From Acidimicrobiia bacterium (GTDB taxonomy: Bacteria > Actinomycetota > Acidimicrobiia > Acidimicrobiales > Poriferisodalaceae): a stretch of 64,000 bases of DNA. The notes beneath the pieces are model-generated. The model had not been told where the DNA came from. It made no database searches and saw only the letters and a list, made by a program, of their open reading frames with translations. The DNA is taken from assembly GCA_022822525.1 (NCBI GenBank), contig JAJEBN010000062.1:1-64000 (forward strand). The letters are read 5' to 3'. Below, piece by piece: positions 17,728-27,348 of this stretch. Position 1 is the stretch's first letter, and each line of letters opens with the position of its first letter. A program made the position numbers and the translations under genes.

Positions 17728-19625
17728 GAGACGCCCCGCAAAGCCAACCAGACCACGAGGACGATGGCGCCCACGGCGACACCCGACGCGTAGTGACGCA
17801 GGTAGCCCGACTGCAGCGGCGCCACGGCCTGGCCCAGCACTCCGACGAGCTTCGCGACGCCATTGACGGCGCCGTCCACGAACCGCCGGTCAGCGGTGGC
17901 GGCCGCCTCGAACGCCTTGGTGCCCGGTCCGCCCACGAAGTTCGAGATGGTCGAGTCGACGTAGAACACGTTCTCGAGCAGCGCCGGTTCGAGCCGGTCG
18001 GTCGAAATGCGCGCCTGCAGCCATGCCCGGACCGCGACGGCGATGCCCACCAGCGCCGCGACGATGGCGACAAGAGCAAGCAGCAGCTTGGTGCCGGTGC
18101 CCGAGGAGAAGTGATGCGGGTGCGCCAGCACCGGCTCCAAGAAGTGCTCGAGCACCAGCCAGTCCTTCACCAGCGGCAGGTTCATGATGCCGCCGATGGC
18201 CGCCGCCCCTGCAAGCAGCACGAGCGGCAGCGTCATGGTGGCCGGCGACTCGTGCGGGTGGGTGCCGTCATCCCAGCGCTGGCCGCCGAAGAACACCAGG
18301 AACGTCTGGCGGCTCATGTAGTACGCGGTCAGCAGCGCAGTGACGAGGCCCACCGCCCACAGCAGCGGGCCGAGGTCGGGCTGCTCCCACGCTGCGAGCA
18401 GGATCTCGTCCTTGGACCAGAAACCCGACAGCGGCGGCACCCCCGCGATCGCCAGCCAGCCCACGATGAACGTGACCGCCGTGATCGGCATGACGGCGCG
18501 CAGCGCGCCCATGCGTCGCATGTCCTGCTCGTCGCCGAGCCCGTGGATGACCGATCCGGAGCCCAGGAACAGCAGGCCCTTGAAGAACGCGTGGGTGACG
18601 ACGTGGAAGATCGCCGCCACGTACGCGCCCGAGCCGATGGCCAGGAACATGTAGCCGAGCTGGCTGACCGTGGAGTACGCGAGCACCTTCTTGATGTCGT
18701 GCTGTGCCACCGCGGCCAGCGCTGCGAAGAGCGCTGTTGCGGCGCCCACGATCGCGATGATGAGCAGTGCGTCGTCGGTCAGCACCGGGTTGAGCCGCAC
18801 CAGCAGGTACACACCGGCGGTCACCATCGTGGCGGCATGCACCATGGCCGAGACCGGGGTGGGGCCCTCCATGGCGTCGGGCAGCCACACGTACAGCGGG
18901 AGCTGGGCTGACTTGCCGGCGGCCGCCAAGAGCAGCAGCAGCGACACCGCTGTGGCGGTTCCGGTTGCCAAAGCGCCGGACACCGCTGCGATGCCGATGT
19001 AGGAGACCGTGCCGAGCGACGTCCACAGCAGGAACGTGGCCACCATGAAGCCGAAGTCGCCGATGCGGTTGGTGACGAAGGCCTTCTTGCCGGCGGTGGC
19101 AGCGGTGGGCCGCTCGTGCCAGAACGAGATGAGCAGGTACGAGCAGGTGCCGACCCCTTCCCAGCCCAGGAACGTCACCACCAAGTTCTCGCCCAGCACC
19201 AGCATGAGCATCGAGAACAGGAACAGGTTGAGGTACAGGAAGAACTTCGAGTATTTCGGATCGCCACCCATGTAGCCGACCGAGTACAGGTGGATGAGCG
19301 TGCCGACACCGGTCACGAACAGCGCCATCGTCATCGACAGCGGATCCACCAGCAGCGCGGCGTCGACCTCGAGGCCGCCGATCGGCATCCACTCGAACAG
19401 CGTCGAGACGAACCAGCGCCCGCCGTGGCCGCCCGCACCGCCTTCAGCGGCCGAATCCAGCCCCAGCAGCCCGCCGAACGTGATGAGCGTCAGCAGGAAC
19501 GACCCAGCGCTGGCCGCCGTCGCCAGCCAGCCAGCGCGGGGCTCGCCGAGCCGCGGCCCGGCCAGCAGGAGGATTGCGAACCCGGCCAGGGGCAGCGCGG
19601 GGATGAGCCATACGAGTTCCACCAT
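17724..19625 (-). CDS. nuoL: NADH-quinone oxidoreductase subunit L, cluster 2
   Basis: A 633-residue antiporter-like subunit of standard length. HLYSVGYMGGDPKYSKFFLY, GWEGVGTCSYLLISFWHERP and KSAQLPLYVWLPDAMEGPTP are diagnostic. GGGAG precedes the ATG at 19625. Immediately upstream is a 23-codon micro-ORF beginning ATGGTCGAAC, an imperfect copy of this gene's own first codons (ATGGTGGAAC). Confidence 0.96.
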   Translation of the reverse strand: MVELVWLIPALPLAGFAILLLAGPRLGEPRAGWLATAASAGSFLLTLITFGGLLGLDSAAEGGAGGHGGRWFVSTLFEWMPIGGLEVDAALLVDPLSMTMALFVTGVGTLIHLYSVGYMGGDPKYSKFFLYLNLFLFSMLMLVLGENLVVTFLGWEGVGTCSYLLISFWHERPTAATAGKKAFVTNRIGDFGFMVATFLLWTSLGTVSYIGIAAVSGALATGTATAVSLLLLLAAAGKSAQLPLYVWLPDAMEGPTPVSAMVHAATMVTAGVYLLVRLNPVLTDDALLIIAIVGAATALFAALAAVAQHDIKKVLAYSTVSQLGYMFLAIGSGAYVAAIFHVVTHAFFKGLLFLGSGSVIHGLGDEQDMRRMGALRAVMPITAVTFIVGWLAIAGVPPLSGFWSKDEILLAAWEQPDLGPLLWAVGLVTALLTAYYMSRQTFLVFFGGQRWDDGTHPHESPATMTLPLVLLAGAAAIGGIMNLPLVKDWLVLEHFLEPVLAHPHHFSSGTGTKLLLALVAIVAALVGIAVAVRAWLQARISTDRLEPALLENVFYVDSTISNFVGGPGTKAFEAAATADRRFVDGAVNGVAKLVGVLGQAVAPLQSGYLRHYASGVAVGAIVLVVWLALRGVS

Positions 19626-19630
19626 CGCTG

Positions 19631-19702
19631 TCAGCTCCCAGCGCCGGTCGCCGGGCTACGCCTTGGCAGTGCCGGACGTCGCGCTCTTCGAGGTTCGACC
19701 AT
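19631..19702 (-). other. junction micro-ORF between nuoK and nuoL, cluster 2
   Basis: A 23-codon frame, product MVEPRRARRPALPRRSPATG and three more. It starts four bases after the nuoK stop and stops five bases before the nuoL start. Its first three residues (MVE) and surrounding bases duplicate the nuoL start, pointing to duplication of the junction. Confidence 0.35.
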
Positions 19703-19706
19703 CGAC

Positions 19707-20021
19707 TCAGCCCTTCAAGGCAGACAGATCGTCCGCCGTGGCGCGTGGCGAGGCACGCAGCACCGCAACCACCAAGCCAAGGCCCACCACGACCTCAGCG
19801 GCGGCAACCACCAGAACGAACAGCACCACCGTCTGCCCATGCACGTCGCCGAAGCGATCCGAAAACGCGATGAAGCTGAGGTTGACGCCGTTCAGCATCA
19901 GCTCGACGCACATCAGCATGATCAGCGGGTTGCGCCGTACCAGCAGCCCGATGCCGCCGATGATGAACAGCAACGCGCCCAGAATCAAGTACCAGCTCGT
20001 GACCACCTCGAGACCGTTCAT
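19707..20021 (-). CDS. nuoK: NADH-quinone oxidoreductase subunit K, cluster 2
   Basis: A 104-residue, three-helix subunit. MLMCVELMLNGVNLSFIAFS and VVAAAEVVVGLGLVVAVLRA hold the two buried glutamates. The start ATG at 20021 overlaps the nuoJ stop (ATGA). Confidence 0.95.
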   Translation of the reverse strand: MNGLEVVTSWYLILGALLFIIGGIGLLVRRNPLIMLMCVELMLNGVNLSFIAFSDRFGDVHGQTVVLFVLVVAAAEVVVGLGLVVAVLRASPRATADDLSALKG

Positions 20022-20683
20022 CGGCCGGCCTCGCTCGTAGTGCCGGTGCTGGCGGACTCCGACGCATCGATGTGCTGATCTGCGCCGTGCTGGTCGGCGC
20101 GCCGTCCATCGGCGCCGTGCTGATCGGCGCCGTAGCTGCGGCGAGCCAGGATCACCGTGCCGATGACGGCCACGATGAGCAGCAGCGAGGTCAGCTCGAA
20201 CGCGTACACGTAGTCGGAGAACAGCGACCGGGCAAGGACACTGACATCCGCGACGTAGTCCGTGGGTTCGCTGCCCGCACCTGCGCTCGCGGCGCCTGCG
20301 GTCTCGAGTGCCAGCGACTTCGCACCCTTGAACAGCCGATCGACGGCAGCCACCAGCCAGACCAGCACTGCTGCGCCGCCGAGGCCGAATGCAGCGGCGG
20401 TCCAGCGCTGGGCCGGCAGCGCATCCAACGACAGCTCGGCGGCCCGGTCGACCCCGAGCAGCATGATGACGAACAGGAACAGCACCACGATCGCGCCCGC
20501 GTAGACGATCACCTGCACGGCCGCGATGAAATGCGCCTCCTGGGCCACGAACAGCACCGCGATGCCGAACAGCGTCATCACCAGCATGAGCGCTGCGTGC
20601 ACCGGGTTGCGCGAGAGCACCACACCGATCGCGCCGACGAGGCACGCGGCAGCGGCAACCGCGAAGACGACTACTTCGACCAT
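20018..20683 (-). CDS. nuoJ: NADH-quinone oxidoreductase subunit J, cluster 2
   Basis: A 221-residue, five-helix subunit. NPVHAALMLVMTLFGIAVLF and QVIVYAGAIVVLFLFVIMLL are diagnostic. Beyond the last helix the protein continues into a hydrophilic tail of about 35 residues made of GADQH/RADQH units, encoded by a 15-bp tandem repeat. Such a tail is not normal for NuoJ. The start overlaps the nuoI stop (TGATG). Confidence 0.95.
   Translation of the reverse strand: MVEVVVFAVAAAACLVGAIGVVLSRNPVHAALMLVMTLFGIAVLFVAQEAHFIAAVQVIVYAGAIVVLFLFVIMLLGVDRAAELSLDALPAQRWTAAAFGLGGAAVLVWLVAAVDRLFKGAKSLALETAGAASAGAGSEPTDYVADVSVLARSLFSDYVYAFELTSLLLIVAVIGTVILARRSYGADQHGADGRRADQHGADQHIDASESASTGTTSEAGR
20072..20131 (-). 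repeat. 15-bp tandem array in the nuoJ 3' end, cluster 2
   Basis: Four 15-bp units at 20072, 20087, 20102 and 20117 (two 30-bp superunits). Plus-strand form GTGCTGATCGGCGCC; the third unit is diverged. It encodes the GADQH tail of NuoJ. Confidence 0.75.
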
Positions 20684-21360
20684 CAGTGGCCGCTCCCGTG
20701 GCCGTGCTCGTGGCCTGCGTCGCCGTGATCGTCGTCGGCGGACGATTCCTCGGGCTCGCCGTCATCGTCGAGCTCGGCGTGCTGGCCCTGCTCGGGCGCC
20801 CTCACCCCATAGCCCAGCTCGCCGCTCCACGCCACGCGTCCCTCATAGGACGGCTGGCCCGATGGAGACGTCGCCCTCATCCAGCCCGACGTGTGCTCGT
20901 CGTCACCGGGATGCCACAGCTCCCACGGCTGGCGCCGGGGGCGGCCGTCGTCGTCGGTGAGGAGCTCGTCCTTGGTGTAGATGGCGTCGCGCCGGGTGGG
21001 GAAGCTGAATTCGAAGACCTTCGTCTCGGTGATGGCCTCGGTGGGGCAGGCCTCCACGCACAGATCGCAATGGATGCAGCGCAGGTAGTTGATCTCGTAG
21101 ACGTAGCCGTATCGCTCCCCGGGAGCCACTGGGTTGTCGGGAGGGTTGTCCGCCCCGCGCACGTAGATGCAACGGGCGGGGCACACTCCGGCGCACAGCT
21201 CGCACCCGATGCACTTCTCCATGCCGTCGGGGTAGCGGTTGAGCACATGGCGGCCGTGGAAGCGGGACGGCTTCGGGCGCTTGTCCTGGGGGTACTCGGT
21301 GGTGACGCGCTCGTCGAAGAGCTTGCCGAACGTGACCACGAAACCGTCGAGATAGCCCAT
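20683..21360 (-). CDS. nuoI: NADH-quinone oxidoreductase subunit I, cluster 2
   Basis: A 225-residue subunit with two 4Fe-4S motifs, [12 protein letters not shown] and [12 protein letters not shown]. The C-terminus carries an acidic, histidine-rich tail ([19 protein letters not shown]), unlike the DGARELAS tail of the cluster 1 copy. The start ATG at 21360 is the first codon with NuoI similarity and overlaps the nuoH stop (TGATG). Confidence 0.95.
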   Translation of the reverse strand: MGYLDGFVVTFGKLFDERVTTEYPQDKRPKPSRFHGRHVLNRYPDGMEKCIGCELCAGVCPARCIYVRGADNPPDNPVAPGERYGYVYEINYLRCIHCDLCVEACPTEAITETKVFEFSFPTRRDAIYTKDELLTDDDGRPRRQPWELWHPGDDEHTSGWMRATSPSGQPSYEGRVAWSGELGYGVRAPEQGQHAELDDDGEPEESSADDDHGDAGHEHGHGSGH

Positions 21361-22601
21361 CAGCTTCTCCCTGCCGTTTGAGCTGGGCGCGCCTCGGCGT
21401 CGACATCGGGCGAGTTGCGCTTTGCTGCGCGCAGCGCCGCCGCCAGCAGCGCCCATCCGAGCGCGAAACCGACCGCGGCTGCGATGAAGGTCCAGATCCT
21501 GTTCCAGCCCTGCACGCCTGAGAGCTGCACGAGACCGAGGAACATCAGCCAGAACAGCATCACTGGGATGAGCACCTTCCATCCCAGCGACATGAGCTGG
21601 TCGTAGCGCAGCCTCGGCAGCGTCGCCCTGAACCAGACGAACAGGAACAGGAACGCGAGCACCTTGGCCAGGAACCACACCGTCGGCCACAGCCATGTCC
21701 AGCCGAAGAACACCGGCCCAGCCGGTCCGCCGAAGAACAGCGTCACCATGATCGCCGACATCGTGATGACGTTCATGAACTCAGCCAGGAAGAACAGCGC
21801 GAACCGGATCGAGGAGTACTCGGTGTGGAAGCCGCCCACCAGCTCCTGCTCGGCCTCCACCAGGTCGAACGGCGGCCGGTTCAGCTCCGCGGTGGCGGAG
21901 ATGAGGAAGACCAAGAAGGGCACGATGCCGGTGGTCAGCAGCAGCCAGTTGTTCACGCCGCCGGCCTGGGACGCCACGATGCTCTGGGTGGAGAGCGAAC
22001 CCGACACGATCACTACCGCCACCACCGACATGCCCAGCGCTGCCTCGTAGGAGATCGCCTGCGCCGAGGCGCGCACCGAGCCGATGAGCGGGTACTTCGA
22101 GCCCGACGACCAGCCCGCCAGCATCACGCCGTACACAGCGACCGAGGACATCGCGAGCAGCAGCAGGATGCCGATCGGCGGGTCGGCCACCTGCAAGATG
22201 GTCTCCTTGCCGAACAGCGTGACCGTGCCCTGACGGCCGCCGGCTCCCGATGACGCAGTGTCGGCGAACACGCCGCCGACGGGAACGATGGCGAACGCCA
22301 CAAACGCAGTGACCGCCGAGATGTACGGGGCCAGCCGGAATACCAGCGGGTCTGCATTCGCGGGCCGCAGGTCTTCCTTGAAGAAGAACTTGACCCCGTC
22401 AGCGAACGCCTGCAGCAGCCCCCACGGACCGGCCACATTCGGGCCGATGCGGTGCTGCATGTCCGAGATCAGCTTGCGCTCGAACCAGATCATGAACATG
22501 GTGGCGACAAGCAGGGCGGCAAAGGCCACCCCCACCTTGACGCCCATGACCGCGATGTCGCCCCAATCCACGCCATCGGCGAAGAGCGGGTCGCCCGTCA
22601 C
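21360..22601 (-). CDS. nuoH: NADH-quinone oxidoreductase subunit H, cluster 2
   Basis: A 413-residue membrane subunit of the quinone chamber. [40 protein letters not shown] and [20 protein letters not shown] are diagnostic. The C-terminus is about 40 residues longer than usual and includes an extra helix. The GTG at 22601 is chosen as start because it overlaps the stop of the preceding micro-ORF and because the N-terminal [10 protein letters not shown] is what was duplicated to make that micro-ORF. Confidence 0.94.
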   Translation of the reverse strand: MTGDPLFADGVDWGDIAVMGVKVGVAFAALLVATMFMIWFERKLISDMQHRIGPNVAGPWGLLQAFADGVKFFFKEDLRPANADPLVFRLAPYISAVTAFVAFAIVPVGGVFADTASSGAGGRQGTVTLFGKETILQVADPPIGILLLLAMSSVAVYGVMLAGWSSGSKYPLIGSVRASAQAISYEAALGMSVVAVVIVSGSLSTQSIVASQAGGVNNWLLLTTGIVPFLVFLISATAELNRPPFDLVEAEQELVGGFHTEYSSIRFALFFLAEFMNVITMSAIMVTLFFGGPAGPVFFGWTWLWPTVWFLAKVLAFLFLFVWFRATLPRLRYDQLMSLGWKVLIPVMLFWLMFLGLVQLSGVQGWNRIWTFIAAAVGFALGWALLAAALRAAKRNSPDVDAEARPAQTAGRS

Positions 22602-22675
22602 GACAACGCCCCAACAGACGCCGCGGTGTCGTCCTGCCCTTCGGGGCCATCGGCAAAGAGCGGGTCGCCCGTCAC
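22598..22675 (-). other. junction micro-ORF between nuoG and nuoH, cluster 2
   Basis: A 25-codon frame bounded by GTGA overlaps with the nuoG stop and the nuoH start. The first ten residues, [10 protein letters not shown], are identical to the start of NuoH. Over about 32 bases the two copies differ by roughly one base (period 74), so this is a recent tandem duplication of the coupled junction. Confidence 0.5.
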
Positions 22676-25161
22676 GACGCCGGCTCCGGGGTGACGCGGG
22701 TCTCGATGCGCACATCAGTCACCGTCGCCGTCGCGTCGATGAGCGCCCCCACGTCAAGCTCCGGCGACGGGAATGCCAGCACGGCGTTGTGGCGGCCGAC
22801 ACCCGCATCGGCCACGATCGGCAAGCGCAGGGCGCCCCGCTCGGAGTGGACCTCCACCTCGGAGCCCGATTCGACGCCGATCCGCTCGAGATCCACGGGG
22901 TGCACCCGCATCGCGGTCTCGGCCCGCAGGGACGCCAGCGCCGGGGTCTGAGCGACCGTGACGCCTCCGTCGTACAGCTTGCGGCTGCACACCAGGCGCA
23001 GGCTGTAGGCATCCCTGGCGGGCGCCACGTGCGCCGGCGGCAATGCCGGCTCGAACGCGGCGCCGCTCACCAGCACGCCGTCGGCATCGGCGGGTGATCC
23101 CATCGCCCCCGCATGCGTCTCGCAGACCGCCGCAATCTCGGCCGTGACCTCCGAGACCGACACGAATCCCAGGTCGGCACCGCAGAGCATCGCCAGCTCG
23201 GCGGCGATCATCCAGTCGGGACGGGACGATCCGGGCGGGGTCACCAATTCGCTCAGCGCAGAGACCCGGCCCTCCACGTTGGTGGTGGTGCCGGACTTCT
23301 CGCCGAATGCAGCTGCGGGCAGGATGATGTCGGCCTCAACGGTCGATTGGTTCAAGAAGGTGTCCACCGCGACGACCGTGCGCGCTCCCGCCACGCCGAG
23401 CCGCGCCATCACGCTGTCGGGGAAGTCGGTCAGGGGATCGGCGCCGAGCAGGAAGAGCACATCGATGTCCCCCGCGGCGGCCGCCGCGAGGATCCCCGCT
23501 GCGTCGTGTCCCGGTTCGGCCGGCAGCTCGCCCCACGCTGCGGCGAGCTCGGGCGCCGGTTGGGTGATCAAGCTCCGCCCGGGCAGCAAGCCCGGCGCGA
23601 GGCCCATGTCGAGTGCGCCCCGGACGTTTCCCCGCCGCGAAGCAACCAGGAACCTGGCATGCGGCACTCGATCGGCCACGATCGATGTCACCTCGGCGAC
23701 TGCGTCAGCGGACTCCGCTACCGAGGAGCGTCCCAGAACCACCACCACCGACCCGGCCGCCAGCTCGTCGCTCAGCGGGCCGTCGCCGTCCAGCAGGTCA
23801 CGCAGCACCGAGGCGGCTTCGCCTCCCCGGCACCGTTCGCTCTGCGCGGCATCGCGGGTGAGGCCGGTCTCCGTCGGGGAGATCTCGACCAGGCGGGTCG
23901 TGCCCGCCTGCGCCGCTCCTCGCAGGCGCAGGTGCAGCACGGGCAGCTCTTCGCGCAGATCGCCGCAGAGGAGCAGTGTGGTGTCGGCAGTGCATGCGTC
24001 ATCGATCGTCGCGGTTCCGAGGCCGACGACGAGTTCGGCGGGCAACCCGTCGCCCAGCTGCGCGTCGACGTGATTGGTACCCAGCACGGTGCGAGCCAGC
24101 TTGGACCAGGCGTATGCGTCCTCGTTCGTGCCCCGGGCACCCCCGAGCACGGCAATCGCTCCGGGCCGCGCGGTCTTGACGGCGTTGGCAACCGCATCGA
24201 GCGCCCTGGCCCAGTCCGACGGTTCGAAGTTGCGCATCGGCTCGACTTCGGCAAGGTCGGCGGCCCGAGCTCCCGAACGCGCCTGCAAGGGCCTCGTGAC
24301 ACGCCCGGGGCTGCTGAGGGCGCCGTAGGAGAACCGGCCCTTGTCGCAGAGCCAGCCGTGGTTCACCGGATCGATGTCCACTCCCAGGACGCGCACCAGT
24401 TCGTTGCGTGATGACTGGACCGCGACCCGGCAGCCGACTGCGCACGTCGTGCACGTGGACTCGGTCTGGGCGAGATCCCACGGCCGCGCCTTGAAGCGAT
24501 ACGGCGCTGCGGTGAGCGCGCCCACCGGACAGATCTGCACCGTGTTTCCCGAGAAGTACGACGAGAACGGCTCGCCGGGGAAGGTCAGTACCTGGGTCTG
24601 GTTGCCGCGCTCGGTGAAATCGATGAGCGGGTCGCCGGCGATCTCGTCCGCGAAGCGGGTGCAGCGGTCGCAGAGGATGCAGCGCTCTCGGTCGAGGTGC
24701 ACCAGCTCGGAGATGGGGATCGGCTTTTGGAAATGCCGCTTCTCCTCGACGAAGCGGGACTCGCCCGGGCCGTACGCCATGGTCTGGTCCTGCAGGGGGC
24801 ACTCACCGCCCTTGTCGCACACAGGACAGTCGAGCGGGTGGTTGATGAGCAGCATCTCCAGCACGCCCTCCTGGGCACGCTGGGTGCGGTCGCTGGTGGT
24901 GTTCACCACCATCTGCGGCGAGACCGGGACCATGCACGACGCCTGCAGCTGCGGGCCGCGGCCGGAATCGATCTCGACCAGGCACATACGGCACATGCCG
25001 ACCGAGCTCATCCGCTCGTGGTAACAGAAGCGCGGGATATGCACGCCGGCGCGCTCCGCTGCCGCGATGACCAGTTCGCCCGGCTGCGCCTCGACGGCGA
25101 CGCCGTCGATCGTCACCGCGACGGTGCTGGGTGCCGTTTCGGCAGCAGTTGTGTCAGACAC
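22672..25161 (-). CDS. nuoG: NADH-quinone oxidoreductase subunit G, cluster 2
   Basis: An 829-residue Fe-S subunit of the NADH module. It shows an N-terminal 2Fe-2S domain (CYHERMSSVGMCRMCLVEID), the 4Fe-4S segment ERCILCDRCTRFADEIAG, a molybdopterin-oxidoreductase-like 4Fe-4S start (STCTTCAVGCRVAVQSSRN) and a long C-terminal domain of that fold without an obvious cofactor site. The GTG start overlaps nuoF by eight bases. Only cluster 2 encodes this subunit, so it could also serve complex 1 if modules are shared (inference). Confidence 0.95.
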   Translation of the reverse strand: MSDTTAAETAPSTVAVTIDGVAVEAQPGELVIAAAERAGVHIPRFCYHERMSSVGMCRMCLVEIDSGRGPQLQASCMVPVSPQMVVNTTSDRTQRAQEGVLEMLLINHPLDCPVCDKGGECPLQDQTMAYGPGESRFVEEKRHFQKPIPISELVHLDRERCILCDRCTRFADEIAGDPLIDFTERGNQTQVLTFPGEPFSSYFSGNTVQICPVGALTAAPYRFKARPWDLAQTESTCTTCAVGCRVAVQSSRNELVRVLGVDIDPVNHGWLCDKGRFSYGALSSPGRVTRPLQARSGARAADLAEVEPMRNFEPSDWARALDAVANAVKTARPGAIAVLGGARGTNEDAYAWSKLARTVLGTNHVDAQLGDGLPAELVVGLGTATIDDACTADTTLLLCGDLREELPVLHLRLRGAAQAGTTRLVEISPTETGLTRDAAQSERCRGGEAASVLRDLLDGDGPLSDELAAGSVVVVLGRSSVAESADAVAEVTSIVADRVPHARFLVASRRGNVRGALDMGLAPGLLPGRSLITQPAPELAAAWGELPAEPGHDAAGILAAAAAGDIDVLFLLGADPLTDFPDSVMARLGVAGARTVVAVDTFLNQSTVEADIILPAAAFGEKSGTTTNVEGRVSALSELVTPPGSSRPDWMIAAELAMLCGADLGFVSVSEVTAEIAAVCETHAGAMGSPADADGVLVSGAAFEPALPPAHVAPARDAYSLRLVCSRKLYDGGVTVAQTPALASLRAETAMRVHPVDLERIGVESGSEVEVHSERGALRLPIVADAGVGRHNAVLAFPSPELDVGALIDATATVTDVRIETRVTPEPAS

Positions 25162-26578
25162 TGACCGGCACCTCCGAGGGGGCAGTTCCCGACAGCTCGG
25201 TGTCCAGATGGGCGTTCGCGGCCACCCGAGCCTCGAACTCCTCGGGAAACAGCGTCAAGGCCGAGTGCAGCGGCGCGAATGCCGAGGGGCCCACGAAGCA
25301 GATCGTCGTCATCTGGTACGGGAACGGCTTCGCCTCCAGACCACGCTCGGGCACTGCCGCGTGCGGGAAATCGCCCGGGCTGATCGAAGCGCCCACCTCG
25401 AGCAGCACGTCGAGGTCGCGCGGTGTGCCGGTGCCCTCGCACACGCGTCGCAGCACCCGTTCCAGCCAGGTGGCGCCCTCGCGGCAGGGGACGCACTTGC
25501 CGCACGATTCGTGCGCGTAGAACTTCGTCAACGTCAGCGCCGCGGCGGGGATGTCGGTGGTGTCGTCCATCACCATCACTGCGCCCGAGCCCAGCATCGA
25601 GCCCTGGGGGCCAATCTCGGAGGCCTCGAAGGGCAGGTCGAGCTGTGCGGGCGTGAACCATGGCGCTGACCCGCCGCCGGGCACGAACGCCTTCAGCTCC
25701 CTGCCAGGACGGGTGCCGCGGCAATAGTCGGCGCCATAGATGAGGTCGCGGAACGTGGTGGTGCCGTTGGTGATCTCGTAGACGCCGGGACGCTGGACGT
25801 GGCCGCTCACTGCGATCATGCGCGTGCCCGGCGAGGTGGGGGTGCCGATGGCCGTGAACGCGGCAGCGCCGTTGCGCATGATCCACGGCAGGTTCGCGAG
25901 CGTCTCGACGTTGTTGACGATGGTGGGCTGGCCGTACAGACCGATCGCCGCAGGGAAGTACGGCGGCTTCAGGCGCGGCATGCCGCGGTTGCCTTCGAGG
26001 CTCTCGATGAGTGCCGTCTCCTCGCCGACGACATACGCGCCAGCGCCCGAGTGCAGCACGATGTCCACCGAGAAGTCGGTACCGCAGATGTTGCGTCCCA
26101 CCCAACCGGCCTCGTAGGCGTCGTTGAGCGCCTGGGCCACACGCTCCTGCGCCAGCGCCATCTCTCCACGGATGTACAGGAAGCACTGCGACAGCCCCAC
26201 CGCGTAGCAGGCGATGAGGCACCCCTCGATGAGCTGGTGGGGGTCGAGCTCCATGAGGAGGCGGTCCTTGTAGGTGCCGGGCTCGGACTCGTCGCCGTTG
26301 ACGACGAGATAGCGGGGCCACACTCCCGGCGGGCAGAACCCCCACTTCACGCCGGCGGGAAAGCCTGCACCACCGCGGCCCAGCAAGGTCGCGTCCCGCA
26401 CCTCGCCGTGCACATCAGCGGGCGGCCGCTCGAGCGCGGCTCGCAGGCCGTCGTAGCCGCCGGTGGCCAGGTAGCGCTCGAGCGTGTAGCTGTCGGGATG
26501 GTCGAAGCGCTCGGTGACGATGCGCGGCGCATCGTTCGCCACAAAACCGGCAGCGTGGGGAATCGTGTACGACGCCAT
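25154..26578 (-). CDS. nuoF: NADH-quinone oxidoreductase subunit F (NADH/FMN-binding)
   Basis: A 474-residue flavoprotein that oxidises NADH. The FMN/NADH glycine-rich motif LLGRGGAGFPAGVKWGF, the NGDESEPGTYKDRLLME segment and the N3 cluster motif ESCGKCVPCREG are all present. The start ATG at 26578 is the first codon with family similarity and overlaps the stop of a 20-codon micro-ORF (TGATG). Confidence 0.96.
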   Translation of the reverse strand: MASYTIPHAAGFVANDAPRIVTERFDHPDSYTLERYLATGGYDGLRAALERPPADVHGEVRDATLLGRGGAGFPAGVKWGFCPPGVWPRYLVVNGDESEPGTYKDRLLMELDPHQLIEGCLIACYAVGLSQCFLYIRGEMALAQERVAQALNDAYEAGWVGRNICGTDFSVDIVLHSGAGAYVVGEETALIESLEGNRGMPRLKPPYFPAAIGLYGQPTIVNNVETLANLPWIMRNGAAAFTAIGTPTSPGTRMIAVSGHVQRPGVYEITNGTTTFRDLIYGADYCRGTRPGRELKAFVPGGGSAPWFTPAQLDLPFEASEIGPQGSMLGSGAVMVMDDTTDIPAAALTLTKFYAHESCGKCVPCREGATWLERVLRRVCEGTGTPRDLDVLLEVGASISPGDFPHAAVPERGLEAKPFPYQMTTICFVGPSAFAPLHSALTLFPEEFEARVAANAHLDTELSGTAPSEVPVSV

Positions 26579-26640
26579 CAGCTGAGCCTGCCGCGGTCGG
26601 ACGCGGACCGCACGCCAATGCGGCGGCTGCCAAACCTCAT
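26578..26640 (-). other. junction micro-ORF between nuoE and nuoF
   Basis: A 20-codon frame, MRFGSRRIGVRSASDRGRLS. It starts in an ATGA overlap with nuoE and stops in a TGATG overlap with nuoF. The SRR(I/V)G core and the underlying GCAGCCGCCGC sequence are shared with the micro-ORF between nuoD and nuoE, suggesting a common origin. Confidence 0.4.
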
Positions 26641-27266
26641 GCCGCACCTGCCCCGTTGCCGGCGGGCGCCGCCAGCCAGACCGGCTGCTCATCGACCGAT
26701 TCGGGAGGCAGTGCGCCCACCGCTCGGTCGACCGGGATGTGCTGCCGCACCCGGGCCGTGATGCCGTGCGGCGGGATCTCGTCGTCGAGGCTGCCCGATG
26801 CCAGCTCGTCGATGAGCTGATCGAAGCCGTCGGCGTCGACCCGGTAGCGATACCGGTAGTTCACCTGCAGGCATGGCGCCTCGGTGCAGGCGGCTTGGCA
26901 CTCTGCGGAAGCCAGGGTGAACATGCCGTCCGGCGTGGTGCCGCCGGCGCGGACCCCGAGGCGCTCTTCGGCATGTTCCATCAGCTCGGTGGCTCCGGCA
27001 AGCGCGCACGACATGGTGACGCAGACGTTGACGAGGTACTTGCCGACAGGCTCACGCTTGAACATCTCGTAGAACGAGCAGGTGCCGAGCACCTCTGCGG
27101 GGGTGGTGTCGACGAGATCGGCGATCTCGACCATCGCCTCGGGCGAGACCCAGCCGGCTTGGCCTTGCGCGACATGCAGCAGCGGGATCATCGCTGAGCG
27201 CCGCTTCGGGTAGCGGCCGATGATCTCGTCGGCGAGCGTGCGGTTCTCCTCAGTGAAGAAGCTCAC
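26637..27266 (-). CDS. nuoE: NADH-quinone oxidoreductase subunit E
   Basis: A 209-residue thioredoxin-fold subunit binding 2Fe-2S cluster N1a through CVTMSC and CQAAC. The family segment VAQGQAGWVSPEAMVEIADL precedes them. The GTG at 27266 is preferred because GGGAGAGG stands upstream and the first residues (SFFTEENRTLADEIIGRYP) fit the family. The C-terminus is extended by about 40 residues after the usual end. Confidence 0.94.
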   Translation of the reverse strand: MSFFTEENRTLADEIIGRYPKRRSAMIPLLHVAQGQAGWVSPEAMVEIADLVDTTPAEVLGTCSFYEMFKREPVGKYLVNVCVTMSCALAGATELMEHAEERLGVRAGGTTPDGMFTLASAECQAACTEAPCLQVNYRYRYRVDADGFDQLIDELASGSLDDEIPPHGITARVRQHIPVDRAVGALPPESVDEQPVWLAAPAGNGAGAA

Positions 27267-27282
27267 TTGGCGGCCTCTCCCT

Positions 27283-27348
27283 TCACCGGTCTGCTCCTGT
27301 GCCGTCCGGCGCGCAGTGGGCACCAACGCGGCGGCTGCAAACGTTCAC
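27283..27348 (-). other. junction micro-ORF between nuoD and nuoE
   Basis: A 21-codon frame from a GTG overlapping the nuoD stop. Its own TGA overlaps another GTG that opens a seven-codon frame ending in the nuoE start (GTGA). The sequence GACCGGTGAA occurs at both ends, consistent with junction duplication. Product VNVCSRRVGAHCAPDGTGAD plus one residue. Confidence 0.4.

Noticed and set aside
16105..19625. Plus-strand ORFs of more than 500 codons opposite the second nuoM and nuoL
   Set aside because: Same shadow composition; the minus strand encodes clear Nuo subunits.
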